Shown: piece after piece, positions 35,919 to 44,664 of the stretch
How positions within the stretch are numbered: position 1 is the stretch's first letter
Layout of the letters: each line of letters opens with the position of its first letter
Source: Nostoc sp. S4
GTDB taxonomy: Bacteria; Cyanobacteriota; Cyanobacteriia; Cyanobacteriales; Nostocaceae
Direction: 5' to 3'
NCBI GenBank assembly: GCA_029379225.1
Contig: JAQYWR010000009.1
Span: 62,001-126,000 of the forward strand
Length of the DNA: 64,000 bases
The notes under the pieces: generated by a model
Databases searched by the model: none
What the model saw: the letters and a program-made list of their open reading frames with translations, nothing else
Told to the model about the DNA's origin: nothing
Translations under genes and position numbers: made by a program

Positions 35919-38564
35919 ATGGAGAATATAAAAATGCTAGAACAATACCGTCAACATGTTGCGGAACGCGCCCAACTCGGTATTCCCCCCTTACCATTGG
36001 ATGCGAAGCAAACCTCAGAATTATGTGAATTACTGAAAAATCCGCCCAAAGGTCAAGAAGATACATTATTGCATTTATTGAGCGATCGCGTCCCTCCCGG
36101 GGTTGATGCCGCCGCTTATGTAAAAGCTGGATTTCTCACCGCCATTGCCAAGGAAGAAATTACCAGTCCTTTAATTTCGCCCATAGAAGCGGTGCAATTG
36201 CTGGGAACAATGGTAGGCGGCTATAACGTGCAAGCTTTAATTGATTTGCTGCAATTCCCTACCGTATCTGTATCAGATTCTTCCAAAACACCTCTAGTAA
36301 TGGGAGGACAAGGAAAGGAACCCATCGCCGCCTACGCCGCCAATGCCTTAAGCAAAATCCTTTTGGTGTATGATGCTTTCCATGATGTTTTAGAGTTATC
36401 AAAAACCAATCCTTTCGCCAAACAGGTAATTGACTCTTGGGCTGAAGCAGAGTGGTTTACCGTTCGCCCGACTGTACCAGAAGCGATTACTCTCACTGTT
36501 TTTAAAGTCCTTGGCGAAACTAACACCGATGACTTATCCCCAGCCCAAAGCGCCACAACTCGCCCAGATATTCCCTTACACGCCCTAGTTATGCTAGAGT
36601 CACGGCAACCGGGGAGTTTACAAACCATTGCCGAATTGAAAAAGCAAGGACATCCTGTAGCTTACGTGGGAGATGTGGTTGGTACGGGTTCTTCCCGGAA
36701 ATCTGCTATCAATTCGGTGTTGTGGCACATGGGAAATGATATACCTTTTGTGCCAAACAAACGCGCTGGGGGATATATTTTAGGTGGTGCGATCGCGCCA
36801 ATCTTCTTTAACACAGCTGAAGATGCCGGTGCTTTGCCTATCCAGTGCGATGTCACCAAACTAGAAACTGGCATGGTAATTACCATCCATCCCTACAAAG
36901 GCGAAATCACAAACCAAGCAGGCGAAGTTATTTCCACCTTCACCCTCAAACCAGATACTATCCTCGATGAAGTCCGCGCCGGCGGACGCATCCCCCTACT
37001 TATCGGGCGTACCCTCACCGATAAAACCCGCCTTGCACTCGGTTTAGAACCCAGCACCGTCTTCACCCGTCCCCAACAACCCAGCGATACAGGCAAAGGC
37101 TACACCTTAGCCCAAAAAATCGTTGGTAAAGCTTGCGGATTACTTGGTGTGCGTCCCGGTACATCTTGCGAACCGATCATGACCACCGTTGGTTCCCAGG
37201 ATACCACAGGCCCCATGACCCGCGACGAATTGAAAGAACTCGCTTGTTTGGGTTTTAGTGCAGACTTAGTAATGCAGAGTTTCTGTCACACCGCAGCTTA
37301 TCCCAAACCAGTAGATATTAAAACTCATCACGACCTCCCCGACTTCTTTGCCCAACGTGGTGGTGTCGCCTTGCGTCCCGGTGATGGTATCATCCACTCT
37401 TGGTTAAACCGGATGCTGCTACCCGACACCGTGGGAACTGGCGGTGACTCCCACACCCGTTTTCCCTTAGGAATTTCCTTCCCCGCCGGTTCTGGGTTAG
37501 TAGCGTTTGCTGCGGCGTTGGGCGTCATGCCTTTAGATATGCCAGAGTCAGTTTTGGTAAGATTCAAAGGTGAATTACAACCCGGTGTCACCCTCCGGGA
37601 TGTTGTGAATGCCATTCCCTACGTCGCAATTCAAAAAGGTTTGCTGACAGTCGAAAAGCAAAACAAGAAAAATGTCTTCTCCGGGCGAATTTTAGAAATT
37701 GAAGGTTTGCCAGATTTAAAAGTGGAACAAGCCTTTGAACTCGCCGACGCAACCGCCGAACGTTCTTGTGCTGGTTCTACTATTAAGCTGAGTGTAGAGA
37801 CAATTTCTGAATATCTGCGTTCTAACGTCGCACTTTTGAAAAACACGATCGCACGGGGCTATCACGATGCGCGTACCATCCTCCGCCGCATTGCCAAAAT
37901 GGAAGAATGGTTAGCAAATCCCGTGTTATTAGCAGCCGATGCCGATGCGGAGTATGCTGAAATAATTGAAATTGATTTGAATGAAATCAAAGAACCAATT
38001 GTTGCTGCTCCCAACGACCCCGATAATGTTAAATTATTATCGTCAGTTGCTAACGATCCAGTGCAAGAAGTATTTGTCGGTTCATGTATGACGAATATCG
38101 GTCATTATCGGGCAACAGCGAAAGTTTTAGAAGGTGCTGGTGAAGTAAAAACCCGCCTGTGGATAGCACCACCAACCCGCATGGACGAACACCAATTAAA
38201 AGAAGAAGGAATGTACGCCATTTTTGGGGCTGCGGGTGCGAGGACAGAAATGGCAGGATGCAGTTTGTGTATGGGAAATCAGGCGCGAGTTGCTGATGGT
38301 ACAACAGTGTTTTCAACCTCTACCCGCAACTTCAATAATCGCATGGGTAAAGATGCGCGAGTATATCTTGGTTCGGCGGAATTAGCCGCAGTTTGTGCGC
38401 TGTTAGGACGCATTCCTACAGTGCAAGAATATTTGGATATTGTGGCGAAGAAGATTAATCCTTTTGCTGATGATTTGTATCGCTATTTGAACTTCGATCA
38501 AATCGTTAGTTTTGAGGATGAAGGAAGGGTAATTTCAAAAGAACAACAAGCTTTGTTGCTGTAA
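35919..38564 (+). CDS. acnB: aconitate hydratase B
   Basis: 881 residues, close to the 860-880 usual for AcnB. It converts citrate to isocitrate via cis-aconitate in the tricarboxylic acid cycle using a [4Fe-4S] cluster. Domain order is that of AcnB: an N-terminal HEAT-like domain ([19 protein letters not shown]), the swivelling domain ([21 protein letters not shown]) and the catalytic domains with cluster cysteines in FCHTAAYP and [12 protein letters not shown], plus [11 protein letters not shown]. Translation may begin at the second ATG (35934), which starts the conserved [14 protein letters not shown] terminator-like hairpin follows. Confidence 0.95.
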   Translation: MENIKMLEQYRQHVAERAQLGIPPLPLDAKQTSELCELLKNPPKGQEDTLLHLLSDRVPPGVDAAAYVKAGFLTAIAKEEITSPLISPIEAVQLLGTMVGGYNVQALIDLLQFPTVSVSDSSKTPLVMGGQGKEPIAAYAANALSKILLVYDAFHDVLELSKTNPFAKQVIDSWAEAEWFTVRPTVPEAITLTVFKVLGETNTDDLSPAQSATTRPDIPLHALVMLESRQPGSLQTIAELKKQGHPVAYVGDVVGTGSSRKSAINSVLWHMGNDIPFVPNKRAGGYILGGAIAPIFFNTAEDAGALPIQCDVTKLETGMVITIHPYKGEITNQAGEVISTFTLKPDTILDEVRAGGRIPLLIGRTLTDKTRLALGLEPSTVFTRPQQPSDTGKGYTLAQKIVGKACGLLGVRPGTSCEPIMTTVGSQDTTGPMTRDELKELACLGFSADLVMQSFCHTAAYPKPVDIKTHHDLPDFFAQRGGVALRPGDGIIHSWLNRMLLPDTVGTGGDSHTRFPLGISFPAGSGLVAFAAALGVMPLDMPESVLVRFKGELQPGVTLRDVVNAIPYVAIQKGLLTVEKQNKKNVFSGRILEIEGLPDLKVEQAFELADATAERSCAGSTIKLSVETISEYLRSNVALLKNTIARGYHDARTILRRIAKMEEWLANPVLLAADADAEYAEIIEIDLNEIKEPIVAAPNDPDNVKLLSSVANDPVQEVFVGSCMTNIGHYRATAKVLEGAGEVKTRLWIAPPTRMDEHQLKEEGMYAIFGAAGARTEMAGCSLCMGNQARVADGTTVFSTSTRNFNNRMGKDARVYLGSAELAAVCALLGRIPTVQEYLDIVAKKINPFADDLYRYLNFDQIVSFEDEGRVISKEQQALLL

Positions 38565-38572
38565 TCTCAATT

Positions 38573-38596
38573 AAGGTGGGCTTTTTAGCTCACCTT
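38573..38596 (+). terminator. terminator hairpin after acnB
   Basis: AAGGTGGGC pairs with GCTCACCTT (one G-T pair) across a six-base loop, 9 bp after the acnB stop; only a weak T-rich tail (CACTTTAAAT) follows. Confidence 0.65.
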
Positions 38597-38636
38597 CACT
38601 TTAAATGTATAGTATTGGAAAACTAAGAAAAATTAT

Positions 38637-39080
38637 ATGAATCCTCTATCTGTCAATACCCCAAATCTATACGACCGAGACTTTTACTTATGGACAAAAA
38701 CAATCGTCCAACAGTTAAAGGATCATAAATTTAATGAAATAGATTTACCTAACTTAATTGAAGAAGTTGAAAGCATGGGTAGAAGTGAAAAACGGGAGTT
38801 AAAAAGTAGATTAATTATATTATTAATGCATTTACTTAAATGGCAATATCAACCTAAAAATCAAAGTGAAAGTTGGCGCAGTACCATTACAGAACAACGC
38901 ATCTGTATTGAACTATTATTAGAAGATAGCCCTAGTTTACAACCTTTAATTGCAACAATATTTGAAGATTGTTATCAAAAAGCTCGTCTCAAAGCATCTG
39001 ATGAAACAGGGATTAAATTAAATCTTTTTCCTAAAGAATCTCCTTTTACATTAGAAGAAACTTTAAAAAATATTTATTAA
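38637..39080 (+). CDS. DUF29 family protein
   Basis: 147 residues with the DUF29 pattern YDRDFYLWTKTIVQQLKDHKFNEIDLPNLIEEVESMGRSEKRELKSRL (read in pieces), LMHLLKWQYQP and SWRSTITEQR. The family is all-helical, strongly expanded in cyanobacteria and of unknown role; it is sometimes adjacent to toxin-antitoxin genes, as here. ATG 4 bp after AAATT; no clear Shine-Dalgarno. Confidence 0.9.
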   Translation: MNPLSVNTPNLYDRDFYLWTKTIVQQLKDHKFNEIDLPNLIEEVESMGRSEKRELKSRLIILLMHLLKWQYQPKNQSESWRSTITEQRICIELLLEDSPSLQPLIATIFEDCYQKARLKASDETGIKLNLFPKESPFTLEETLKNIY

Positions 39081-39175
39081 GTTGGAGGAATGAATTTTTA
39101 CACCATAGTTTCAACAAAGCTTGATCTCCGCTTTGAGAATATGATAATATTGTGTATAAACCTGAATATACTCTC

Positions 39176-39406
39176 ATGGAAACACATTTAGGTATGAAAT
39201 TGCTGCAAGACTATACTAGTGTTGTTGCTCCTGATGACAACGGTACATTCATAGCATATGTTCCCGCTATTCCCAGCTGCCATGCTTGGGGAAAAACCCC
39301 AGATGAAGCTTGGAGAGAACTTGCTTGTGTGTTTGAGATGATTCAGGAAGAATACGAAGAAGAAGGACGCTTACTTCCGTCTAATGTAGAACTTATAGTA
39401 GCTTAA
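39176..39406 (+). CDS. hicB: HicB-family antitoxin
   Basis: 76 residues from the ATG at 39176; a GTG 24 bp upstream is possible. The HicB RNase-H-like fold is seen in VVAPDDNGTFIAYVPAIPSCHAWGKTPDEAW (read in pieces), ending in an acidic helix MIQEEYEEEG. It lacks an obvious C-terminal DNA-binding domain. The presumed toxin HicA follows after 215 bp, a wide gap for this module. Confidence 0.82.
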   Translation: METHLGMKLLQDYTSVVAPDDNGTFIAYVPAIPSCHAWGKTPDEAWRELACVFEMIQEEYEEEGRLLPSNVELIVA

Positions 39407-39621
39407 GGTTAAATACCCATAATAATAAATTGTTTACTTACTCAAGATTACTGAAGCTGAAACAGTTAACAAGAAGGTGTCAGTATGAGTATATATTGAC
39501 GCTTTAATTACTTGATATTAAAATTGACTTATAGCCTAGATGAACCTTGACAATTGAATAGTGTGCTTGAAGAAGGCGATGATTTATAACCATCCAGCAA
39601 AGTTAAACCCAAGGTAAAACT

Positions 39622-39834
39622 ATGCCGCATAAGGTAAAAGTCATTGAGAAAGTTCTTAGCAATCTTGGCTTTGAAAAAGCTAAGAAGAAGTGCTCCCATG
39701 CTCGCTGGAGACATACAGACGGACGAGCCACTACAGTTCCAAATCACGGTTGTAACGAGGTTGGGACTGGACTATTTAAGAAAATCCTTAAAGATATTTG
39801 CATAACTGAAGATAAATTTAATGATTTCATTTAA
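39622..39834 (+). CDS. hicA: HicA-family mRNA interferase toxin
   Basis: 70 residues. The double-stranded-RNA-binding-like HicA fold is recognisable from VIEKVLSNLGFEKAKKKCSH, the catalytic histidine in CSHARWRHTDGR and the segment TTVPNHGCNEVGTGLFKKIL. The family usually has GSHxxYRHPDG at the active site; here the glycine is cysteine (KKCSH), a change to note. Probable partner of the HicB upstream. Confidence 0.85.
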   Translation: MPHKVKVIEKVLSNLGFEKAKKKCSHARWRHTDGRATTVPNHGCNEVGTGLFKKILKDICITEDKFNDFI

Positions 39835-39884
39835 ATAAAAATATTATTTATCATACCCATTTATTAAAAATTAAATAAATAATA

Positions 39885-39967
39885 TATGAGGAGCAACAAA
39901 ATGATGCAGTATTTGTAAATTTATCCTAGATTGTCTGGGTAAGTCTAGGAAAATTTTATAGCATCAT
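39885..39967 (+). ncRNA. candidate structured RNA or leader with five-codon ORF
   Basis: GAGGAG (39888-39893 region) is spaced for translation of ATGATGCAGTATTTGTAA, a reading frame of only five codons (MMQYL). From 39901 to 39967 the RNA can fold into one long hairpin: ATGATGC with GCATCAT at the base and TAAATTTATCCTAGA with TCTAGGAAAATTTTA above it. A strong terminator follows at once. This looks like a small RNA or attenuator-like unit; no family is recognised. Confidence 0.4.
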
Positions 39968-39991
39968 CTATCAAGCACACAAATAATCTAC

Positions 39992-40026
39992 AAACCCCTT
40001 TCTTACGTTTAAGAGGGGTTTTTTTA
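39992..40026 (+). terminator. rho-independent terminator
   Basis: AACCCCTTTCTT pairs with AAGAGGGGTT and is followed by seven T residues. It ends the hicA or structured-RNA transcript. Confidence 0.85.
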
Positions 40027-40165
40027 TGTCTGCGCGCTCGCACCCTCGCACTTCCCATACAGACCTAACCCCCCAACCCCCTTCCTTTGTAGGGAAGGGG
40101 AGAAATCCGGCTCCCCTCTTTGCTTCGGAGCTACGGTGTACACACAAGTCTTTAAATCTTACTTA

Positions 40166-41129
40166 ACCTGAGTTCGGGATAAGGAAAAGGACAGGTAGTA
40201 AGCTGAAAATAACAACAAATCCAGCAACCTGTCCTATGTTTAGTTTAGATGCTTTGTTCTGTGATGTAGATGATTTCTGTAAAGCGTTTGAAGCACAATG
40301 GCAGAAAAAACTGTTCAATCATGGAGGAATAAAACGTGTTCGTGCTAAAAGCTTGTGTTTAAGTGAAATAATGACAATTCTCATCGCTTTTCATCAAAAT
40401 CACTACCGTAATTTCAAACATTTTTATTTGAATCAAGTGAAACAGCATTGGAGTTGTGCGTTTCCAGGTCTTCCTTCCTATCAACGATTTATTGAATGGA
40501 TACCATCAACCTTGATACCTTTGTGCGTCTATCTGAAGCATTGTTTTGGACTATGTACGGGTATCAGTTTTATCGATTCAACCTGCTTGAAGGTATGTCA
40601 TAATCGTCGGATTTATAGGCATAAGGTATTTGAGGGTTTAGCTGCTCGTGGCAAAACTTCTGTGGATTGGTTTTTTGGCTTAAATCGCTCCATATTGTCG
40701 TCAATGAATTCGGTCAACTCTTAAATGTGATTCTTACTCCTGGTAACATTGATGACCGTAAACCAGTCCCTGATTTACTGCGTGAGCTTTTTGGCAAAAT
40801 ATTTGGCGATCGCGGCTATGTTTCTGAAAAACTTGCTTCTCAACTTTTGCAAGAGTTTGGAATCCAATTTTTCGCTAAACCCCGTCGCAATATGAAGAAT
40901 AAGCTGATGCGTCTTCATGACAAGCTTTTGTCCGGTAAACGCTCAATTGTTGAGACGATTAACGACCAACTCAAAAACATTTCTCAGATTGAACATTCGA
41001 GACACCGCAGTCCCGTTAATTTTTGCGTTAACGTTCTTTGCGGATTAATCGCTTATTGTCATCAACCTCAGAAACCTAGCCTTCAACTGGAGTGGCTTTT
41101 ACCTCCTTATCTTTAACCCGAACTCAGGT
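40166..41129 (+). mobile_element. IS982-family-like insertion sequence
   Basis: 964 bp. Ends ACCTGAGTTCGGG (40166) and CCCGAACTCAGGT (41129) are a perfect 13-bp inverted repeat. Both sides carry the target duplication TACTTA (40160-40165 and 41130-41135). It contains one transposase gene broken by a frameshift. Insertion was into the interior of a MITE. Confidence 0.85.
40236..41116 (+). pseudogene. IS982-like DDE transposase with frameshift
   Basis: Frame 1 (to 40724) gives [29 protein letters not shown] and the first catalytic Asp in [11 protein letters not shown] shift near 40675-40690, around TTTTTTGGCTTAAATCGC, moves to the frame that reads [20 protein letters not shown], the second Asp in GDRGYVS and the Glu in SIVETINDQLKN, ending at 41116. 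Together about 290 residues, normal for IS982. The run of T could support -1 slippage, but alignment to what I recall of relatives suggests a 2-bp insertion, so it is probably dead. Confidence 0.8.
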
Positions 41130-41328
41130 TACTTAAAACTTGGTTTCGTTGCGCTAGCTCTAAAATAAGGGAGAGAAATTGAGTTTCCAGTTGCCCAAAA
41201 GAGGAATATTTATGGGTCTAAAAGGCTTGAAACCCTTGCAAACTATACTTGTGTGTACACCGTAGCCGCTTCGGAGAGGGGTTGGGGGAGAGGTCAATCT
41301 ATGCGATCGCACTTAGAAAATTAGGGAT

Positions 41329-41357
41329 GCGTAGGCGTAGCCCGTCGTAGACATCGC
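41329..41357. repeat. 29-bp interspersed palindromic repeat, copy 4
   Basis: Begins GCGTAGGCGTAGCCCG and ends GTAGACATCGC, the most diverged of the four copies. It lies 39 bp before the DUF4258 gene. Confidence 0.8.
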
Positions 41358-41396
41358 TGTAAACTGTTAAAGTCTAATTCGTCTGAGATTACCACC

Positions 41397-41678
41397 TTGT
41401 TTGATGAAATTTTGAAAAGAATACAGGATAAAGTTTCTTCTCGTCAGTATCTAATGACGCTACATGCTGAAGAAGAAATGAGCGATGACAATCTAACAAT
41501 CTATGACATTGAACAAGGTATCCTCACAGGCGAAATACTGGAACGTCAAAAAGATAAAGTGACAGCAGAATCCAAATATCGTATCAGAGGTTTAACTCTT
41601 GATGCAGGGGAAATCGAAATCATTGCCAAGCTAAGTCCAACTGGAAAACTTGTTATTATTACTGTATACATACCCTAG
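41397..41678 (+). CDS. DUF4258 protein, putative toxin
   Basis: 93 residues, TTG start. MTLHAEEEMSDDNLTIYDIEQ with GILTGEILER, KYRIRG and LSPTGKLVIITVY is the DUF4258 pattern, a small fold that often stands directly before a YgiT/MqsA-type zinc-finger gene, as here. That arrangement is usually read as a toxin-antitoxin pair with DUF4258 as an RNase-like toxin; it is inference from context. Confidence 0.8.
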   Translation: MFDEILKRIQDKVSSRQYLMTLHAEEEMSDDNLTIYDIEQGILTGEILERQKDKVTAESKYRIRGLTLDAGEIEIIAKLSPTGKLVIITVYIP

Positions 41679-41695
41679 TCCCAGGAAAGCGGCAA

Positions 41696-41923
41696 ATGCT
41701 GTGTGATATTTGTGGAAATGAAGGTGTCAAAATCCGCCGAATTACTAAAACCTATAGTAAGGGTAAAGACCTGCTAGTAATAGAAAACATTCCAGTGCTA
41801 ACTTGTTCTCATTGCGGCGAAAGCTATTTAACTGCTGAAACTCTTCACAAAATTGAACAAATTAAAATTAACCGTAAAACATTAGCTGTTGAACGTCCTG
41901 TAGAAGTAGCTAGTTTTGGGTAA
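41696..41923 (+). CDS. YgiT-type zinc finger (MqsA-like) protein
   Basis: 75 residues. Two CxxC knuckles (CDICG and CSHCGESYLTAET) bind zinc, and a helix KIEQIKINRKTL follows. This is the N-terminal metal-binding half of MqsA; the C-terminal HTH is missing, as in other YgiT-type short forms. It starts 17 bp after the DUF4258 gene and is probably its antitoxin. Confidence 0.85.
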   Translation: MLCDICGNEGVKIRRITKTYSKGKDLLVIENIPVLTCSHCGESYLTAETLHKIEQIKINRKTLAVERPVEVASFG

Positions 41924-42271
41924 TGAATAATTGCCAAAATAAAATATTGTCTTAGGTATTCTCTCACTAATAAATATTTATGGACTTCTACACAACAGTT
42001 TTACAAAAGAGTGGGAGTTACTAGGTTCCTTTTCCTTTATGCCTAGAAAATGGATTGGTAGGACAAAGGATAACTCAAAAAGCAGTAATCAATTAACTTA
42101 ATGAAGTTGTCGCCTCTTTTTTGCCAGTCTATAAAATATACTAAAGTGAGCAATGCTTACCTAATTCTGTAACATCAATAGGTAAATAAAAATTACCTGC
42201 TTATGAACCAAGCAAAGTAATGAAGATTTTAACTCGTAGCGTTCCCATAGACTGATAATTCCATTTGTAAT
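41924..42271. other. intergenic region without recognised gene
   Basis: 348 bp, AT-rich. I see no repeat, RNA or reading frame I can defend. It ends at the left terminal repeat of the element described next. Confidence 0.4.
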
Positions 42272-42640
42272 TATGGAGCGATATCGTAGACCTGGACTTT
42301 AGACTAAAAAGCACAAAATGACTCAGGGAAGCCGAGTTAAGAAGAACCAAAACCAAAAAGTAAAAAAATTACAAATCAAGCAGATTTCTACTCGATTTTA
42401 CGTAAACTAGTAGTATGCTTTTTAACTATAAGATAGCGAATTCTACGTTGTCGGGGTCGCTTGACGGAATTCCTCAGTTGTACAAGAACATCCATAGCGG
42501 TAGATGGAAATTGGTTGTGCTTTTTTCATCTTCCGTTACTGAGGTGCTTGTTCTTACAAGCATCCCTTGATTTTTTGCACAGCTACTGCCTAACGATCGC
42601 TCTCCTTTTAGTCTAAAGTCCAGGTAGACATTGCTCCATA
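42272..42640. mobile_element. 369-bp element with about 38-bp terminal inverted repeats
   Basis: The left end TATGGAGCGATATCGTAGAC continues into CTGGACTTTAGACTAAAA. The right end, inverted, reads TATGGAGCAATGTCTAC then CTGGACTTTAGACTAAAA. The interior has no plausible gene but contains complementary pairs (ACGGAA with TTCCGT, CCTCAG with CTGAGG) in the order of a pseudoknot around 42475-42546. It is a MITE or decayed IS. It lies 47 bp beyond the end of the TPR gene. Confidence 0.7.
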
Positions 42641-42687
42641 AATTCCTAGCAAATAATATTCTGAATCTAGCCAGAACAACTTGATAT

Positions 42688-44661
42688 TTATCCCTTGGTC
42701 AGACTAGATAAATTTTCCTCTACCTCAGCACGATCTGTAGCATCGGGATTAAGCCGAAGATAAGTCTGGAGGTCAGCAGATGCAGCATCAGATTGACCTA
42801 AACTAATTAATACGATCGCCCGATTTTGATAGAAGTCTGGATTATCTGGCGATAAAGCGATCGCAGCTGATAAATCGCTCAAAGCTTCTGGTAATTGTCC
42901 GAGTTCGTACTGAAGTGTGGCTCGATTTGCTAATAATAAAGGTTGCTGTGAATTTAAATCAAGTGCCGCATTATAATCTAATAAAGCTGCTTTCAGATGT
43001 CCCAATGCTTCCAATGCTTGAGCGCGACCAATCAATGCTGGAGTTTGAGTAGGTTGTAAATCAATAGCAACTGAATAAGCCTTGATTGCTTCTTCGACTA
43101 GACCTTTTAAAGAATAGCAATGTCCGATATTCATCCATACTTCATAGTATGGTGGGCTAAGCTCAATAGCCTGATGATAATCGTGCAAAGCATTTTCTAA
43201 ATGACCCAGGCGTTGGTAAACATTACCGCGATCGTTGTAGTACTCTGAGTAGTTTGGATCGGCGGCGATCGCAGCTGTAAAATAAATCACAGCTTCTTCT
43301 AATTCACCCATTGCTGCGTACACTTGAGCAATGTTATAGTCTAAAACTGAGCGATGTAATCGATGTTTACCTTCACTCAAATGATTTTTGAATTCTTCAA
43401 TTGCCGATTTACAAAGTGCGATCGCTTCTTGAGGAAGACCTTGACGGTGTTTAACAAGTGCTAAACCATTCATATCGAAAGCAGTCATAAAATGTCTATC
43501 ATCAGCTGGAATATCCGCCGTTGAGTCTGCTAAGATACTCAGACTGCGATTGAGATAATCTTCAGCTAAAGCATGGTCATGTTCCGGTAAAAACCGAGTA
43601 TGGAACATTGCCATTATGTAATAAGCTCGAACTAACTGTGCTGGTGCATCAAGTTTGAGGAGAGCTTCTTCTTGAACAATTTGATATGCCTTAGCAATAT
43701 TTTTTGTTGTTGCGTAGCAATTAAAAAGATTGCCAACCATATTCCATCGCATGTTATTGTCTGTTCCACAAAGACTCTCAAGTTGAGTAGCAACAGATTC
43801 ACAGTAGACTAATGCATCTTCATAAAAACCTTGGTGATTATAAATTCCCAACAGTCTTGCTTGCCAAATCAATGCTTTTTCAGGTTGGTCACTTTTTAAC
43901 CAATAAGAAACCAGTCGCGGCCCGTGAATTTCAAGTTCAATAGAATCTCTACCAATTTGTTCCTCTAACTTTTGCGCCAGTTGGGACATTTTTTCTGGAG
44001 AAATTACTATTTCTGGTTCTGCTGGTAATTGCAAGCTAATTTTTAGCGTCAAAAACTTCTGATTTAAGTGGGTAATGGCAGTTTCACCAGTATTAGGAGC
44101 AGTTGCCAAGAGTAAACTTAACTTTAATTTCTGTCCTCGACGACGAACGAGTTCAGCAAAAAAGCGGCGTACCAAAAATCCTGCTTGCTCATAATCATTA
44201 CAAGCAATCAACCAAGGAGAACCATCGGTGTAATCATACCAAGAATCTAATAGCTCGATTACCCCATGTATGATTCTATAGGCTCGATCTAAAGGATAAT
44301 TACGAACCCTTTCCTCATCAATAGAACTATCCGTTAAATTCGGGTTTCTTACCGATATTTGACGCCTTAAGGCAGGCATAATCATTGCTAATTCATAGCT
44401 ATGTTTGTCAATCAGATGTGGTGCTTTTACTTGAATATCTGGTAAAAGTTGATTTAGCCATTGATTTAATCCAGCCCATAACCCATCTTCTTGGGGATTA
44501 AAGGATAGCAGCCAAGTTTTTGCTTTATTTTCTTCGCCTAACTGTAACCATTGCTGCAAAATTTCTAATCTGGTATTACCCGATTCTGCCTCTAACAAAA
44601 TCACCTTACCAATTTCTGGCTGTTGTAAAATAGTTTGTTCGAGAGTATTGTGGCGCTTCAT
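42688..44661 (-). CDS. degenerate-ATPase/TPR protein of the peptide cassette
   Basis: 657 residues. The N-terminal 230 residues resemble an AAA16/STAND-type ATPase that has lost its P-loop: where relatives have GxxGKT there is LLEAESGNTRLEIL, and SPWLIACNDYEQAGFLVRRFFAELVRR corresponds to the Walker B region. From about residue 250 there are eight or more tetratricopeptide repeats, clearest at the end (YSEYYNDRGNVYQRLGHLEN, YYEVWMNIGHCYSLKGLVEE). It is a cytoplasmic scaffold with no signal. Its start is 3 bp from the stop of the M50 gene, so the two are co-translated. I infer a role with the protease and small peptides. Confidence 0.78.
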   Translation of the reverse strand: MKRHNTLEQTILQQPEIGKVILLEAESGNTRLEILQQWLQLGEENKAKTWLLSFNPQEDGLWAGLNQWLNQLLPDIQVKAPHLIDKHSYELAMIMPALRRQISVRNPNLTDSSIDEERVRNYPLDRAYRIIHGVIELLDSWYDYTDGSPWLIACNDYEQAGFLVRRFFAELVRRRGQKLKLSLLLATAPNTGETAITHLNQKFLTLKISLQLPAEPEIVISPEKMSQLAQKLEEQIGRDSIELEIHGPRLVSYWLKSDQPEKALIWQARLLGIYNHQGFYEDALVYCESVATQLESLCGTDNNMRWNMVGNLFNCYATTKNIAKAYQIVQEEALLKLDAPAQLVRAYYIMAMFHTRFLPEHDHALAEDYLNRSLSILADSTADIPADDRHFMTAFDMNGLALVKHRQGLPQEAIALCKSAIEEFKNHLSEGKHRLHRSVLDYNIAQVYAAMGELEEAVIYFTAAIAADPNYSEYYNDRGNVYQRLGHLENALHDYHQAIELSPPYYEVWMNIGHCYSLKGLVEEAIKAYSVAIDLQPTQTPALIGRAQALEALGHLKAALLDYNAALDLNSQQPLLLANRATLQYELGQLPEALSDLSAAIALSPDNPDFYQNRAIVLISLGQSDAASADLQTYLRLNPDATDRAEVEENLSSLTKG

Positions 44662-44664
44662 AAT

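Larger units (their letters stand above)
40131..41265. mobile_element. MITE with perfect 19-bp TIR, split by an IS
   Basis: CTACGGTGTACACACAAGT at 40131-40149 is repeated perfectly inverted at 41247-41265. Removing the IS between leaves about 170 bp with no reading frame, a MITE whose ends carry a TA dinucleotide at the second and third base, consistent with IS630-type TA targets. The outer flanks (GCTTCGGAG left, CCGCTTCGGAG right) belong to a common intergenic repeat into which the MITE went. Confidence 0.8.

Noticed and set aside
40640..40730. Programmed -1 frameshift in the IS transposase at TTTTTTGG
   Set aside because: The slip would leave an extra residue compared with the family pattern as I recall it, so a 2-bp insertion is more likely; kept only as a possibility.
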